Assembly: GCA_027076405.1 (NCBI GenBank)
Contig: JALTJN010000401.1
Coordinates: 62,001 to 126,000, forward strand
Direction: 5' to 3'
DNA from: Chromatiales bacterium
GTDB taxonomy: Bacteria > Pseudomonadota > Gammaproteobacteria > UBA6429
DNA length: 64,000 bases
How positions within the stretch are numbered: position 1 is the first letter of the stretch; the number at the start of each line of letters is the position of its first letter. Shown one piece after another: positions 8,374 through 16,547 of this stretch. Position numbers and translations under genes: made by a program. Below the pieces are notes generated by a model that worked only from the letters and a program-made list of their open reading frames with translations, was not told the DNA's origin and ran no database searches.

Positions 8374-9699
8374 ATGGCAACACGCGAAGGTAGTCTTGAA
8401 GCGCCAACTCGTCATCCATTAGATTGGAAAAGCGAAAGTTTTTATGACAAAGAAAATTTGTTTCAGGAAATGGAACGAATTTTTGATCTTTGTCACGGTT
8501 GTCGTCGTTGTGTCAGTTTATGTAACTCATTTCCCACCCTTTTTGATTTAGTTGACGAATCCGACACCATGGAAGTAGATGGTGTTAAAAAAGAAGATTA
8601 CTGGAAGGTCGTTGATCACTGTTATCTCTGCGATCTTTGTTATATGACAAAGTGTCCGTACATACCGCCACATGAATGGAATATTGATTTCCCTCACGTT
8701 ATGTTGCGTGCCAAAGCTGTTCATTTTAAGGAACAGGGAACAAGTTTGCGTAATAAAGTCTTATCGGCCACTGACACGGTAGGGGCGATAGTTGGCAAGC
8801 CATTGATTGCGACAACGGTCAATACCATCAATAATATTCAACCGGCACGAAAATTAATGGAAGCGACGCTGGGTATTTCTGCAAAAGCAAAATTACCAAA
8901 ATATGTGAGCAAACCATTTAGAAAACGTTTTAAAGGAAGCACCGCTACACAGGCTGATGCAGGCGAACTGACGACAGGCAAGGTCGCTTTATTTGCTACC
9001 TGTTACGGTAACCGTAATGAACCTGGCATGAATGAAGATTTAGTTGCGGTGCTTGATCACAATAATATTCCTGTTGTTCTGGCAGAAAAAGAACAATGTT
9101 GTGGTATGCCAAAACTTGAGCTGGGTGATTTAGAGGCAGTAGCAAAGGCAAAAGAAGTGAATATCCCTGTGTTAGCAAAGCTGGTTGATGAAGGTTATGA
9201 CTTGATGGCTGCTGTGCCTTCTTGTGTTTTAATGTTTAAACAAGAGTTGCCGTTGATGTTTCCTGATGATGAAGAGGTAAAAAAAGTTCAGGCGGCTTTT
9301 TATGATCCTTTTGAATATTTAATGTTGCGACACAAGGAAAACAAATTAAAAACAGAATTTCCAAAGCCGTTAGGTAAAATTTCTTACCATGTTGCCTGTC
9401 ATTTACGGGTACAAAACATGGGGTTGAAAACAAGAGATCTTTTAAATCTGATTCCCGATACAGAAGTGCTACCTATCGAACGTTGTTCGGGACATGATGG
9501 TACCTATGCCGTGAAAAAAGAATTTAATGCTATCTCGAACAAGATATGTCGACCGGTTGTTAATAAAGTAAAACAGACGGAACCCGATCATTATACGAGT
9601 GATTGCATGATGGCAGGTCACCATATAGAAAATAACCTTGATGATGGTAGTAAAGCTAAACATCCAATGACGTTATTACGTCAGGCGTATGGTCTTTAA
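8374..9699 (+). CDS. Heterodisulfide-reductase-like Fe-S oxidoreductase (two [4Fe-4S] clusters, CCG domains)
   Basis: This 441-residue soluble protein resembles GlpC/HdrD-type Fe-S proteins. An N-terminal ferredoxin part has C40, C43, C46, C50 (CX2CX2CX3C) and C83, C86, C89, C94 (CX2CX2CX4C), enough for two [4Fe-4S] clusters. The C-terminal half has two cysteine-rich CCG-type segments: QCCGMPKLE with VPSCV, and HVACHLRVQ with CSGHDG and TSDCMMAGHH. The second has CSG in place of CCG. It likely passes electrons between a quinone or thiol and a partner, here perhaps rubrerythrin. Neighbouring rubrerythrin and DUF3501 genes are a known recurring context. Substrate unknown. Confidence 0.85.
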   Translation: MATREGSLEAPTRHPLDWKSESFYDKENLFQEMERIFDLCHGCRRCVSLCNSFPTLFDLVDESDTMEVDGVKKEDYWKVVDHCYLCDLCYMTKCPYIPPHEWNIDFPHVMLRAKAVHFKEQGTSLRNKVLSATDTVGAIVGKPLIATTVNTINNIQPARKLMEATLGISAKAKLPKYVSKPFRKRFKGSTATQADAGELTTGKVALFATCYGNRNEPGMNEDLVAVLDHNNIPVVLAEKEQCCGMPKLELGDLEAVAKAKEVNIPVLAKLVDEGYDLMAAVPSCVLMFKQELPLMFPDDEEVKKVQAAFYDPFEYLMLRHKENKLKTEFPKPLGKISYHVACHLRVQNMGLKTRDLLNLIPDTEVLPIERCSGHDGTYAVKKEFNAISNKICRPVVNKVKQTEPDHYTSDCMMAGHHIENNLDDGSKAKHPMTLLRQAYGL

Positions 9700-9710
9700 A
9701 AACTGATAAG

Positions 9711-9848
9711 CAACGAAGGTCACTAAGAACACGAAGTAAAGTTAAAAAAATTCAACCACAAGGAGCACGGGGCAATTACTTATACTTTCCCCATGTCCCC
9801 CGTGGTTAAAATTCTTTTTCTAGGTGTTCTTAGTGTCCTTCGTGGCAC
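9711..9848 (+). repeat. Long palindromic repeat family 1, copy 2
   Basis: Imperfect inverted repeat of about 138 bp in the same orientation as the copy at 8200. The left arm (caacgaaggtcactaagaac) pairs with the right arm (gttcttagtgtccttcgtgg). An inner hairpin pairs aaccac with gtggtt and has GGGG/CCCC blocks. The two copies flank the Fe-S oxidoreductase gene. Confidence 0.85.
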
Positions 9849-9872
9849 AAATATATTTAACAGGAAAGTAAG

Positions 9873-10457
9873 ATGACAAAATTAAAGCGTGAAGATTTAA
9901 TGTCTTTAGAAGAGTATGCAGAAAAACGTGCTGAGTTTAGAAAGCAGGTGTTAGAACATAAAAAAAATCGTAATGTTGCTTTGGGTGAGCATGCGACGCT
10001 GTATTTTGAAGATGAGAAAACAATTCAGTACCAGATTCAGGAAATGTTGCGTATTGAAAAAATCTTTGAAGCTGATGCAATTAATGAGGAGCTTGAAGCA
10101 TATAACCCGTTAATTCCGGATGGCAGTAACTGGAAAGCCACTTTTATGATTGAATATGGTGATGCAGAAGAGCGGGCAAAAGTACTGGCAACACTGGTTG
10201 GTGTGGAAGACAAAGTCTGGGTGCAGGTTGATGGCTTTGAAAAGGTTTATGCGATAGCAGATGAAGATATGGAACGGGATACCGCCGAGAAAACCTCTGC
10301 AGTGCATTTTATGCGTTTTGAATTAACACCCGAAATGTCCAAAGCGGTGAAAGAAGGTAAAGACATTGCAATGGGGATTGATTATGACGGTTTTGAACAG
10401 CTGGTGAATCCGATTGCCGAGTCAGCGCGGGCTTCTTTGATGAATGACATTCGTTAA
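9873..10457 (+). CDS. DUF3501 family protein
   Basis: A soluble 194-residue protein starting MTKLKREDLMSLEEYAEKR, matching my memory of DUF3501 proteins, which often lie beside rubrerythrin and this Fe-S oxidoreductase. The N-terminal half has RNVALGEHATLYFEDEKTIQ and a helix QEMLRIEKIFE; the C-terminal part contains MRFELTPEM. It has no signal peptide, membrane segment or Cys cluster. The function is unknown; context suggests a role in peroxide or redox metabolism together with the two upstream genes. A terminator follows closely. Confidence 0.8.
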   Translation: MTKLKREDLMSLEEYAEKRAEFRKQVLEHKKNRNVALGEHATLYFEDEKTIQYQIQEMLRIEKIFEADAINEELEAYNPLIPDGSNWKATFMIEYGDAEERAKVLATLVGVEDKVWVQVDGFEKVYAIADEDMERDTAEKTSAVHFMRFELTPEMSKAVKEGKDIAMGIDYDGFEQLVNPIAESARASLMNDIR

Positions 10458-10474
10458 ACATCCCCTGATTGAGT

Positions 10475-10501
10475 AAAAGGCGAGCATTTGCTCGCCTTTT
10501 T
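10475..10501 (+). terminator. Rho-independent terminator after the DUF3501 gene
   Basis: A 10-bp stem (aaaaggcgag with ctcgcctttt) around a 6-base loop, with the T run at the 3' side of the stem. It closes the rubrerythrin/Fe-S/DUF3501 unit. Confidence 0.85.
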
Positions 10502-10603
10502 AGTTTCTAGCGGGGTGTTTTTAGCTATCTGTATGAAAACTATGACTATTGTAATGTGTGAATGATATCCGTAATATCATTAGCCTTATAATATAGGCGA
10601 TTT

Positions 10604-11968
10604 ATGAAATTATCCAAATTTTGGCAACGAGTTACCGGTCAAGCAAAAAGCAAAAAATCCGTTACTAGGCGAGGTGGCCGTGCGCGGAAGAATGGCAAGA
10701 AGAACGATTCACCAAAAGTCATACATCGAAATAAACATGCTCTGACGCGTAAAGATATGAGTGAACACGCATTAAAGGTGCTTTATCGCCTTAAAAAAGC
10801 AAAGCATTCGAGTTATTTAGTGGGTGGGGCGGTTCGTGATTTATTACTGGGGATGCATCCTAAAGATTTTGATGTCGCAACAGATGCCACCCCCGAGCAG
10901 GTACGTAAAATATTTGGAAATTGCCGATTAATTGGTCGTCGTTTTCGTCTGGCCCACGTGCATTTTGGTCGGGAAATTATTGAGGTCGCCACTTTTCGTG
11001 CGGCTCATGATCAAGCCGGTGGTGAAGGGGTAACGAAAGATGGCATGATTGTTCGGGATAATGTTTATGGCACACTTGAAGATGATGCCTGGCGCCGTGA
11101 TTTTACAATTAATGCCTTGTATTACAATATTTATGATTTTTCGATCGTTGATTATACCGATGGCCTCAAAGATATTGAGAATAAAACCATTCGTATTATT
11201 GGAGATGCAGATGAACGTTTGCAGGAAGATCCAGTGCGCATGTTACGAGCGATCCGCTTTGCCGCAAAATTAGGTTTCAGTATTGAACCTGTTTTATCTG
11301 CAAGTATAAAAGCTAATATTCATTTGCTTGATGGTGTTCCCGTTGCAAGGTTATTTGAAGAAGTTTTAAAGTTATTTTTACATGGTCATGCACTGGCATC
11401 ATATGAGTTGTTAAAAGAGTATGATCTGTTAAAACATTTATTTGCGCAAACTGCAAAGCATTTAAATGCTGATGGTGATCGGTTTATTACACAAGCCTTA
11501 ATTAATACAGACTTACGTATTCAACAGAAAAAACCGATTGCACCTGCCTTTTTATATGCTGCATTATTATGGCCGGCAGTTAAATATCAGGCAGAGAAAC
11601 TAAAACAGGAAGATTTATCCTTATTACAGGTTTATCAAATAGCCGGGCAAGAAGTTTTAGAAAAACAGCTTAAACAAATTTTAATACCGAAACGCTTTGG
11701 TATCCCTATGCGTGAAATTTGGACCATGCAGGCACGGCTTGCTTCACGCAAAGGGAAACGGCCTCTTAAATTGTTGACTGTACCGCGTTTTAGAGCATCG
11801 TATGATTTCCTTTTGTTACGAGAACAGTCTGGCGAAATACAGCTTAAAGAACTTTGTGACTGGTGGACCAGAATCCAAACAGTTAATGAAGAAGAAAAGC
11901 TGCTTATGTGTAAAAATTTGTCCAGAGGTCAGCGTAAAAAATCATCCAGAAAAAAGAAAAAAGTTTAA
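10604..11968 (+). CDS. pcnB: Poly(A) polymerase I
   Basis: PcnB adds poly(A) tails to RNA and so promotes decay. The 454-residue protein has the nucleotidyltransferase core: GGAVRDLLLG (74-83), the metal-binding DFD at 88-90, RRDFTIN (164-170) and EDPVRMLRAIRFAAK. An N-terminal basic stretch of about 45 residues and a Lys/Arg-rich C-terminal tail (after about residue 435) are typical of PcnB rather than CCA-adding enzymes. It is directly followed by folK, the usual gammaproteobacterial order. Confidence 0.95.
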   Translation: MKLSKFWQRVTGQAKSKKSVTRRGGRARKNGKKNDSPKVIHRNKHALTRKDMSEHALKVLYRLKKAKHSSYLVGGAVRDLLLGMHPKDFDVATDATPEQVRKIFGNCRLIGRRFRLAHVHFGREIIEVATFRAAHDQAGGEGVTKDGMIVRDNVYGTLEDDAWRRDFTINALYYNIYDFSIVDYTDGLKDIENKTIRIIGDADERLQEDPVRMLRAIRFAAKLGFSIEPVLSASIKANIHLLDGVPVARLFEEVLKLFLHGHALASYELLKEYDLLKHLFAQTAKHLNADGDRFITQALINTDLRIQQKKPIAPAFLYAALLWPAVKYQAEKLKQEDLSLLQVYQIAGQEVLEKQLKQILIPKRFGIPMREIWTMQARLASRKGKRPLKLLTVPRFRASYDFLLLREQSGEIQLKELCDWWTRIQTVNEEEKLLMCKNLSRGQRKKSSRKKKKV

Positions 11969-11974
11969 TTTAAA

Positions 11975-12475
11975 ATGGATAATGTATTTATTGGTTTAGG
12001 CAGTAACCTCAATCATCCGCAGTTGCAGCTAAATAGTGCGATTGAAAATTTAAAGGAAATTAAAGAGAGCCAGTTGCTGAATATTTCCGATTTCTATCAA
12101 AGTGAACCAATGGGGCCGCAAGAACAGCCTGATTATATTAATGCTGTTGTCGAAATGTCGACCGCTTTAACAGCAGAACAGTTGCTACATGAACTGCAGG
12201 AAATAGAAAATAAGCAGGGACGTGTACGTGAGCAGCGTTGGGGAGCACGAACGCTGGATTTGGATATATTATTATTTGGTAATGAAATTATAAATACAGA
12301 ATATTTAACGGTTCCTCATTACGGCATAAGTGAACGAAATTTTGTATTATATCCGCTTAGTGATTTAGTCGATTCAACATTTAAGATTCCGAATGCAGCA
12401 ATGATGAGTGAGCTTCTGGCAGCATGTCCCGTGACAGGCATTAAACGATTAAAAAAATATGACAGCAATGGATAA
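11975..12475 (+). CDS. folK: 2-amino-4-hydroxy-6-hydroxymethyldihydropteridine pyrophosphokinase
   Basis: FolK transfers pyrophosphate to hydroxymethyl-dihydropterin in folate synthesis. The 166-residue protein has the HPPK motifs VFIGLGSNL (4-12), YQSEPMGPQEQPDYINAV and RWGARTLDLDILLFG. Its aspartates (DLDIL) bind Mg. It begins 6 bases after pcnB and overlaps the next gene by 17 bases, indicating one transcript. Confidence 0.96.
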   Translation: MDNVFIGLGSNLNHPQLQLNSAIENLKEIKESQLLNISDFYQSEPMGPQEQPDYINAVVEMSTALTAEQLLHELQEIENKQGRVREQRWGARTLDLDILLFGNEIINTEYLTVPHYGISERNFVLYPLSDLVDSTFKIPNAAMMSELLAACPVTGIKRLKKYDSNG

Positions 12476-13115
12476 TAAGCCGAGATTTATCGTCGTTGAA
12501 GGCCCTGTTGGTGTGGGTAAAACAACATTGGCTAAACGACTTTCAGAATCCTTTAATACAGAGTTATTGCTTGAAGGTGCAGATGAAAATCCGTTTCTTA
12601 ATCATTTTTATGAGAACAAGAAAAATGTTGCATTCCAGACCCAATTATTTTTTCTTTTTCAGCGCGCTCAACAAATGCAGGATCTTAAACAGGCAGATAT
12701 GTTTCGACCGGTACATGTTGCCGATTTTATTATGGAAAAAGACCGCTTGTTTGCTGAATTAACATTGGATGAAGAAGAATATAAACTTTATCAACAGGTC
12801 TATCAGCACCTGGTGATTGATGCTCCCATACCGGACTTAGTCATTTATTTACAAGCTCCGGTAGACGTTTTACGGAAACGTATTTCTCGTCGTGGTCGTA
12901 ACTATGAGCGCTCAATGAATAATGATTATTTACACCGGCTAAATGAAAGTTATGCCCGTTTTTTTCATGATTATACTCAATCTCCCTTATTAATTGTTAA
13001 TGCAGAAGAAATTGATCTGGTTAATAATGAAAATGATTATAACTTGTTACTAGAGCAAATTAGAAAAGTGAAAAGTGGCCGGCATTATTTCAATCCGGCA
13101 TCGGTATCAATATGA
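12459..13115 (+). CDS. Deoxynucleoside kinase (dGK/dAK family)
   Basis: A 218-residue kinase of the deoxyadenosine/deoxyguanosine kinase family, which phosphorylates deoxynucleosides for salvage. The P-loop GPVGVGKTT (15-23), the DRxF-like segment VADFIMEKDRLFAE and the lid-like RKRISRRGRNYER with SMNNDYL are visible. It overlaps folK by 17 bases and panB by 4 (ATGA). A second in-frame ATG at 12468 could be the real start. This position between folK and panB is common in gammaproteobacteria. The preferred base cannot be read from the sequence. Confidence 0.85.
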   Translation: MTAMDNKPRFIVVEGPVGVGKTTLAKRLSESFNTELLLEGADENPFLNHFYENKKNVAFQTQLFFLFQRAQQMQDLKQADMFRPVHVADFIMEKDRLFAELTLDEEEYKLYQQVYQHLVIDAPIPDLVIYLQAPVDVLRKRISRRGRNYERSMNNDYLHRLNESYARFFHDYTQSPLLIVNAEEIDLVNNENDYNLLLEQIRKVKSGRHYFNPASVSI

Positions 13116-13912
13116 TGACAATAAATAACTTGCGTGAGTTAAAAAAACGTAATGAAAAAATCACGGTGTTAACTGCGTACGATGCTAGTTTCACTAAACA
13201 TATTGAACAGGCGGGTGTTGACGTTATTCTTGTTGGTGATTCCCTGGGTATGGTTATACAAGGGCATGATTCCACCATTCCCGTTACGGTAGATGATATG
13301 GTATATCACACAAGTATGGTTTCCCGTGCCCGTGAACATGCTTTATTGATTTCAGACTTGCCTTATCACTCCTATTTAAACAAAAATGATGCCTTAAAAA
13401 ATGCACAACGCTTAATACAGGAAGCCGGTGCAGACATGGTAAAGTTTGAAGGCGGTGGTGAGTTTGTCGCTATTGCTAATCATTTGATTGAAAATAATAT
13501 TCCTGTTTGTGGCCATTTAGGGTTACTGCCGCAGTCGGTTGTTGAACTCGGAGGCTATAAAGTTCAGGGCCGTGAACAATCTGCGGCAGATAAAATTATT
13601 GAAGATGCAATAGCATTAAAAAATGCCGGTGTAGAGATAATTGTGCTGGAATGTATTCCGCAACAATTAGCAAAACGAATAACTGATGATGTTGATGTTA
13701 TTACAATAGGTATTGGTGCTGGTGCGGATTGTAGTGGTCAGGTATTGGTGCTGTATGATCTTTTAGGTATCACCCCGGGCAAGCGACCAAAGTTTAGCAA
13801 AGATTTTCTCGTTGAGCTGGAAGGGAATAAATCGATTACAGCCGCAATAGAAGCCTATGTTAAGGCGGTTAAAACTTTAGAGTTTCCTGCTGAAGAACAT
13901 AGTTTTAATTAA
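13112..13912 (+). CDS. panB: 3-methyl-2-oxobutanoate hydroxymethyltransferase
   Basis: PanB makes ketopantoate from ketoisovalerate and methylene-tetrahydrofolate, the first step of pantothenate synthesis. The 266-residue protein shows the TIM-barrel motifs LTAYDASF, VGDSLGMVIQGHD (metal-binding Asp), DLPYHSY, KFEGG, GHLGLLPQS and GIGAGADCSGQVLVLYDLLG. Its start overlaps the upstream kinase stop in ATGA. panC and panD follow downstream, separated by an oppositely oriented gene. Confidence 0.97.
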   Translation: MMTINNLRELKKRNEKITVLTAYDASFTKHIEQAGVDVILVGDSLGMVIQGHDSTIPVTVDDMVYHTSMVSRAREHALLISDLPYHSYLNKNDALKNAQRLIQEAGADMVKFEGGGEFVAIANHLIENNIPVCGHLGLLPQSVVELGGYKVQGREQSAADKIIEDAIALKNAGVEIIVLECIPQQLAKRITDDVDVITIGIGAGADCSGQVLVLYDLLGITPGKRPKFSKDFLVELEGNKSITAAIEAYVKAVKTLEFPAEEHSFN

Positions 13913-13951
13913 GGGCTGCTGAGCTCTTAACTTCTGAAAGATTACTAACCT

Positions 13952-14869
13952 CTAACTATTATAATAATCTTCAATTGGTTTGCCCTTTTCATCTTTAGGT
14001 TGTGTTCGAAAGCGCTTATAACTCCATTGATACTGTTCCGGAATTTCACAAACACATTTTTCGATTTCGTTATTTAAATAAATAACAGAATCTTCAATTG
14101 AATCAGCATTAATTTTATCCAGTGCTTTAAAAACAACATCGTAACCCTGACCATTTTCACGCCGTTCTGCATAAATGGTTAAAACAGCCGCACCTGTTTT
14201 TTTTGCCAGTCGGGAAATTAAAACCATACTGTAGGCGTTAACATCAAAAAAGGGCACAAAAACACCATTACCATCACTGGGTTCCTGATCGGGTAAAATA
14301 CAAATTAGCTCATTATTTTTGACTGATTTGAGCATCGAACGAATCCCGTAGTTATCTGTTGGAACAAGCTTAACGCCAAATCGTTCTCGTCCATATCGAA
14401 TAATTGAATCGAGTTGTTTAATTTTTGGTTTTTGGTACATACAGGTAGTTGGGTATTTATCTGCTAAATAGTGTCCCAACAATTCCCAGCATCCTAAATG
14501 AGGTGCGGCAAGGATTGCTCCTTTTTTATTTTTAAGCGCTTGTTCGAGTAACTCCTCTCCCTTAACGCTTTGAATTGTTGCAAGCAATTTCTTTTTGTCC
14601 CATTGCCACATTGGAGCTATTTCAGCAATGGTTTTTCCCATTTCAATTAAACTGTTCTTGACCAGCATTTGTTGCTGCTCTTCTCTCATCCTCGGGAAGC
14701 AAAGTTGAATATTTATTTTGGTTACATGCCGGCTTCTATTCGGTATTACAATCATCAGCCATCCCAATAGACTACCGACACGGTGGCAATTTTTGAGTGA
14801 AAGGAAAGAGAGTCCTCGTATAAAGGCTTTAGTGAGTAAAGCCGTGAGTGCTTGTTTAAATTCTTTCAA
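13952..14869 (-). CDS. Lipid A biosynthesis (LpxL/HtrB-type) acyltransferase
   Basis: Members transfer a secondary acyl chain to Kdo2-lipid IVA at the inner face of the inner membrane. The 305-residue protein has an N-terminal hydrophobic segment (about 30-43) and the catalytic HX4E motif H124-E129 in PHLGCWELL. YQKPKIKQLD and LPDQEPSDGNGVFVPFF follow, as expected for the family. Whether it adds laurate or another acyl chain cannot be told. It lies between panB and panC on the opposite strand, so it breaks the pan cluster. Confidence 0.9.
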   Translation of the reverse strand: MKEFKQALTALLTKAFIRGLSFLSLKNCHRVGSLLGWLMIVIPNRSRHVTKINIQLCFPRMREEQQQMLVKNSLIEMGKTIAEIAPMWQWDKKKLLATIQSVKGEELLEQALKNKKGAILAAPHLGCWELLGHYLADKYPTTCMYQKPKIKQLDSIIRYGRERFGVKLVPTDNYGIRSMLKSVKNNELICILPDQEPSDGNGVFVPFFDVNAYSMVLISRLAKKTGAAVLTIYAERRENGQGYDVVFKALDKINADSIEDSVIYLNNEIEKCVCEIPEQYQWSYKRFRTQPKDEKGKPIEDYYNS

Positions 14870-14982
14870 GAGAGTGATCTTTTGTAAAATAATAATGTCT
14901 GAATTTTGTCAGTTTTTTAGTTAAAAGTACAAAATTAGCTATTACAATATGGTTATATTTTTCTCGATAAGGCCTTTACTGA

Positions 14983-15825
14983 ATGCAAGTTTTTTCAGAT
15001 TTAAAACAAACTCGGAATTTGTGTGAAAATTGGCGCAATAAAGGTGAGACAATTTCTTTTGTTCCGACCATGGGCTGCCTACATGAAGGGCATTTGAGTC
15101 TGGTTAAAAGAGCAAGAACATTAGCCGATCATGTTGTTGTCAGTATTTTTGTTAATCCATTACAATTTGATAACAAAGAAGATTTGCTGAAATATCCCAG
15201 CACATTAGATGCAGATGTAAACATTTTAGCCGATATTGGTGTTGATTTTGTTTTTACCCCCGATGTTGATTCCTTTTATCCTGATGGGGAAAAAGAGGTT
15301 GAGCAAATTGACTTAGGAGCGATGTTTACTTTGTTGGAAGGCGCTAACCGCCCCGGGCATTTTGCGGGTGTTGCAACGGTGGTAAAGCGCCTGTTTGATC
15401 TTATTCAGCCTAATAGTGCGGTTTTTGGAGAAAAAGATTTTCAACAGCTTTTGCTTATCCAGCAACTGGTTAAAAAATTTAGTCTTGATGTTAAAATTTA
15501 TGCTGAAGCCACGTTTCGAGAGCAAGATGGTTTAGCCATGAGTTCAAGAAATGTGAGATTGAATAAAATTGAGCGAAGTAAAGCGCCAGAAATTTATCGG
15601 CAGCTAGAAATAATCAAACAGGCCATTAATGCGGGTACTAAAGATTATCTCTCTCTTGAGCAAAATGCCTTAAAAAACCTTATTGCAGCAGGCTTTTCGC
15701 CTGATTATGTGGCAATACGAGCTATTGATACTTTATTACCCCCTCAAAATGACACGGATAAAAAGGTGGCTTTAATTGCAGCTAAATTGGGTAATATACG
15801 ACTTATTGATAATCTACGCTTATGA
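14983..15825 (+). CDS. panC: Pantothenate synthetase
   Basis: PanC joins pantoate and beta-alanine with ATP. The 280-residue protein has the HIGH-type motif PTMGCLHEGH (28-37; Cys replaces the usual Ala), FVNPLQF, EGANRPGHFAGVATVV, VFGEKDFQQL and AMSSRNVRL (the KMSKS equivalent). It is followed 81 bases later by panD, which supplies beta-alanine. Confidence 0.97.
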   Translation: MQVFSDLKQTRNLCENWRNKGETISFVPTMGCLHEGHLSLVKRARTLADHVVVSIFVNPLQFDNKEDLLKYPSTLDADVNILADIGVDFVFTPDVDSFYPDGEKEVEQIDLGAMFTLLEGANRPGHFAGVATVVKRLFDLIQPNSAVFGEKDFQQLLLIQQLVKKFSLDVKIYAEATFREQDGLAMSSRNVRLNKIERSKAPEIYRQLEIIKQAINAGTKDYLSLEQNALKNLIAAGFSPDYVAIRAIDTLLPPQNDTDKKVALIAAKLGNIRLIDNLRL

Positions 15826-15906
15826 AAATCTCCATTTTGAAACATGAAAATGCGTGTTATAATTGATAGCTTACTGTTTTTAAATAAAAGAGCCTGATCG
15901 ATTGTT

Positions 15907-16287
15907 ATGAATACCATTATGCTTAAAGGAAAATTGCACCGTGTCACCGTGACACATTCTGAGCTTGAATACGAAGGTTCATGTGCAATTGATGGACATT
16001 TGCTAGAAACTGTGGGTATTCGTGAATATGAGCAAATTGAAATTTACAATGTTACGAATGGTGAGCGCTTTACCACCTACGCCATTTTAGCAGAAGATAA
16101 TTCTGGTATTATTTCCGTCAATGGTGCTGCGGCTCATAAAGCAGATCCAGGTGATATTATCATTATTTGTGCCTATGTCGGGCTAAATCAGCAAGAATTG
16201 GTTAGTTTTAAGCCAAAACTAGTCTATGTTGATGAGCAGAATCAAATAACCCACACTCGCCACACAATCCCTGTTCAGGTCGCTTAA
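15907..16287 (+). CDS. panD: Aspartate 1-decarboxylase (pyruvoyl-dependent)
   Basis: PanD makes beta-alanine from aspartate. The 126-residue proenzyme self-cleaves between G24 and S25 (YEGSCAID), the latter becoming the pyruvoyl group. Other conserved parts are [12 protein letters not shown], the K9 and R-containing segments, and [12 protein letters not shown] (about 72-83). The start MNTIMLKGK aligns with the usual MIRTMLQGK. Completes the panBCD set. Confidence 0.97.
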   Translation: MNTIMLKGKLHRVTVTHSELEYEGSCAIDGHLLETVGIREYEQIEIYNVTNGERFTTYAILAEDNSGIISVNGAAAHKADPGDIIIICAYVGLNQQELVSFKPKLVYVDEQNQITHTRHTIPVQVA

Positions 16288-16547
16288 AATACGATTTCTC
16301 ATCCTAAAGTTTGTATGCAAAAAGCAATGATTGCTTTATAGTAAGTACTTCATTTGGTGTATATTTTCTGTGTTATCCCCCCACTAAGAAAATATTTAAA
16401 ATTGGAAAAATACCAGTTTTGTGAGTTTTGCTAACAATTGAAGTTTTTCTGAAATATACCGAAACAGATAGATATATCCCATATAATTTGGGGTAGAAAG
16501 ACTAAAATAGAATATTAGCGCGAAATAATATTATTCTGGGAGATGTC

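Noticed and set aside
16310..16340. Hairpin aaagcaatga/ttgcttt after panD
   Set aside because: A 7-bp stem with no T run; too weak to call a terminator.
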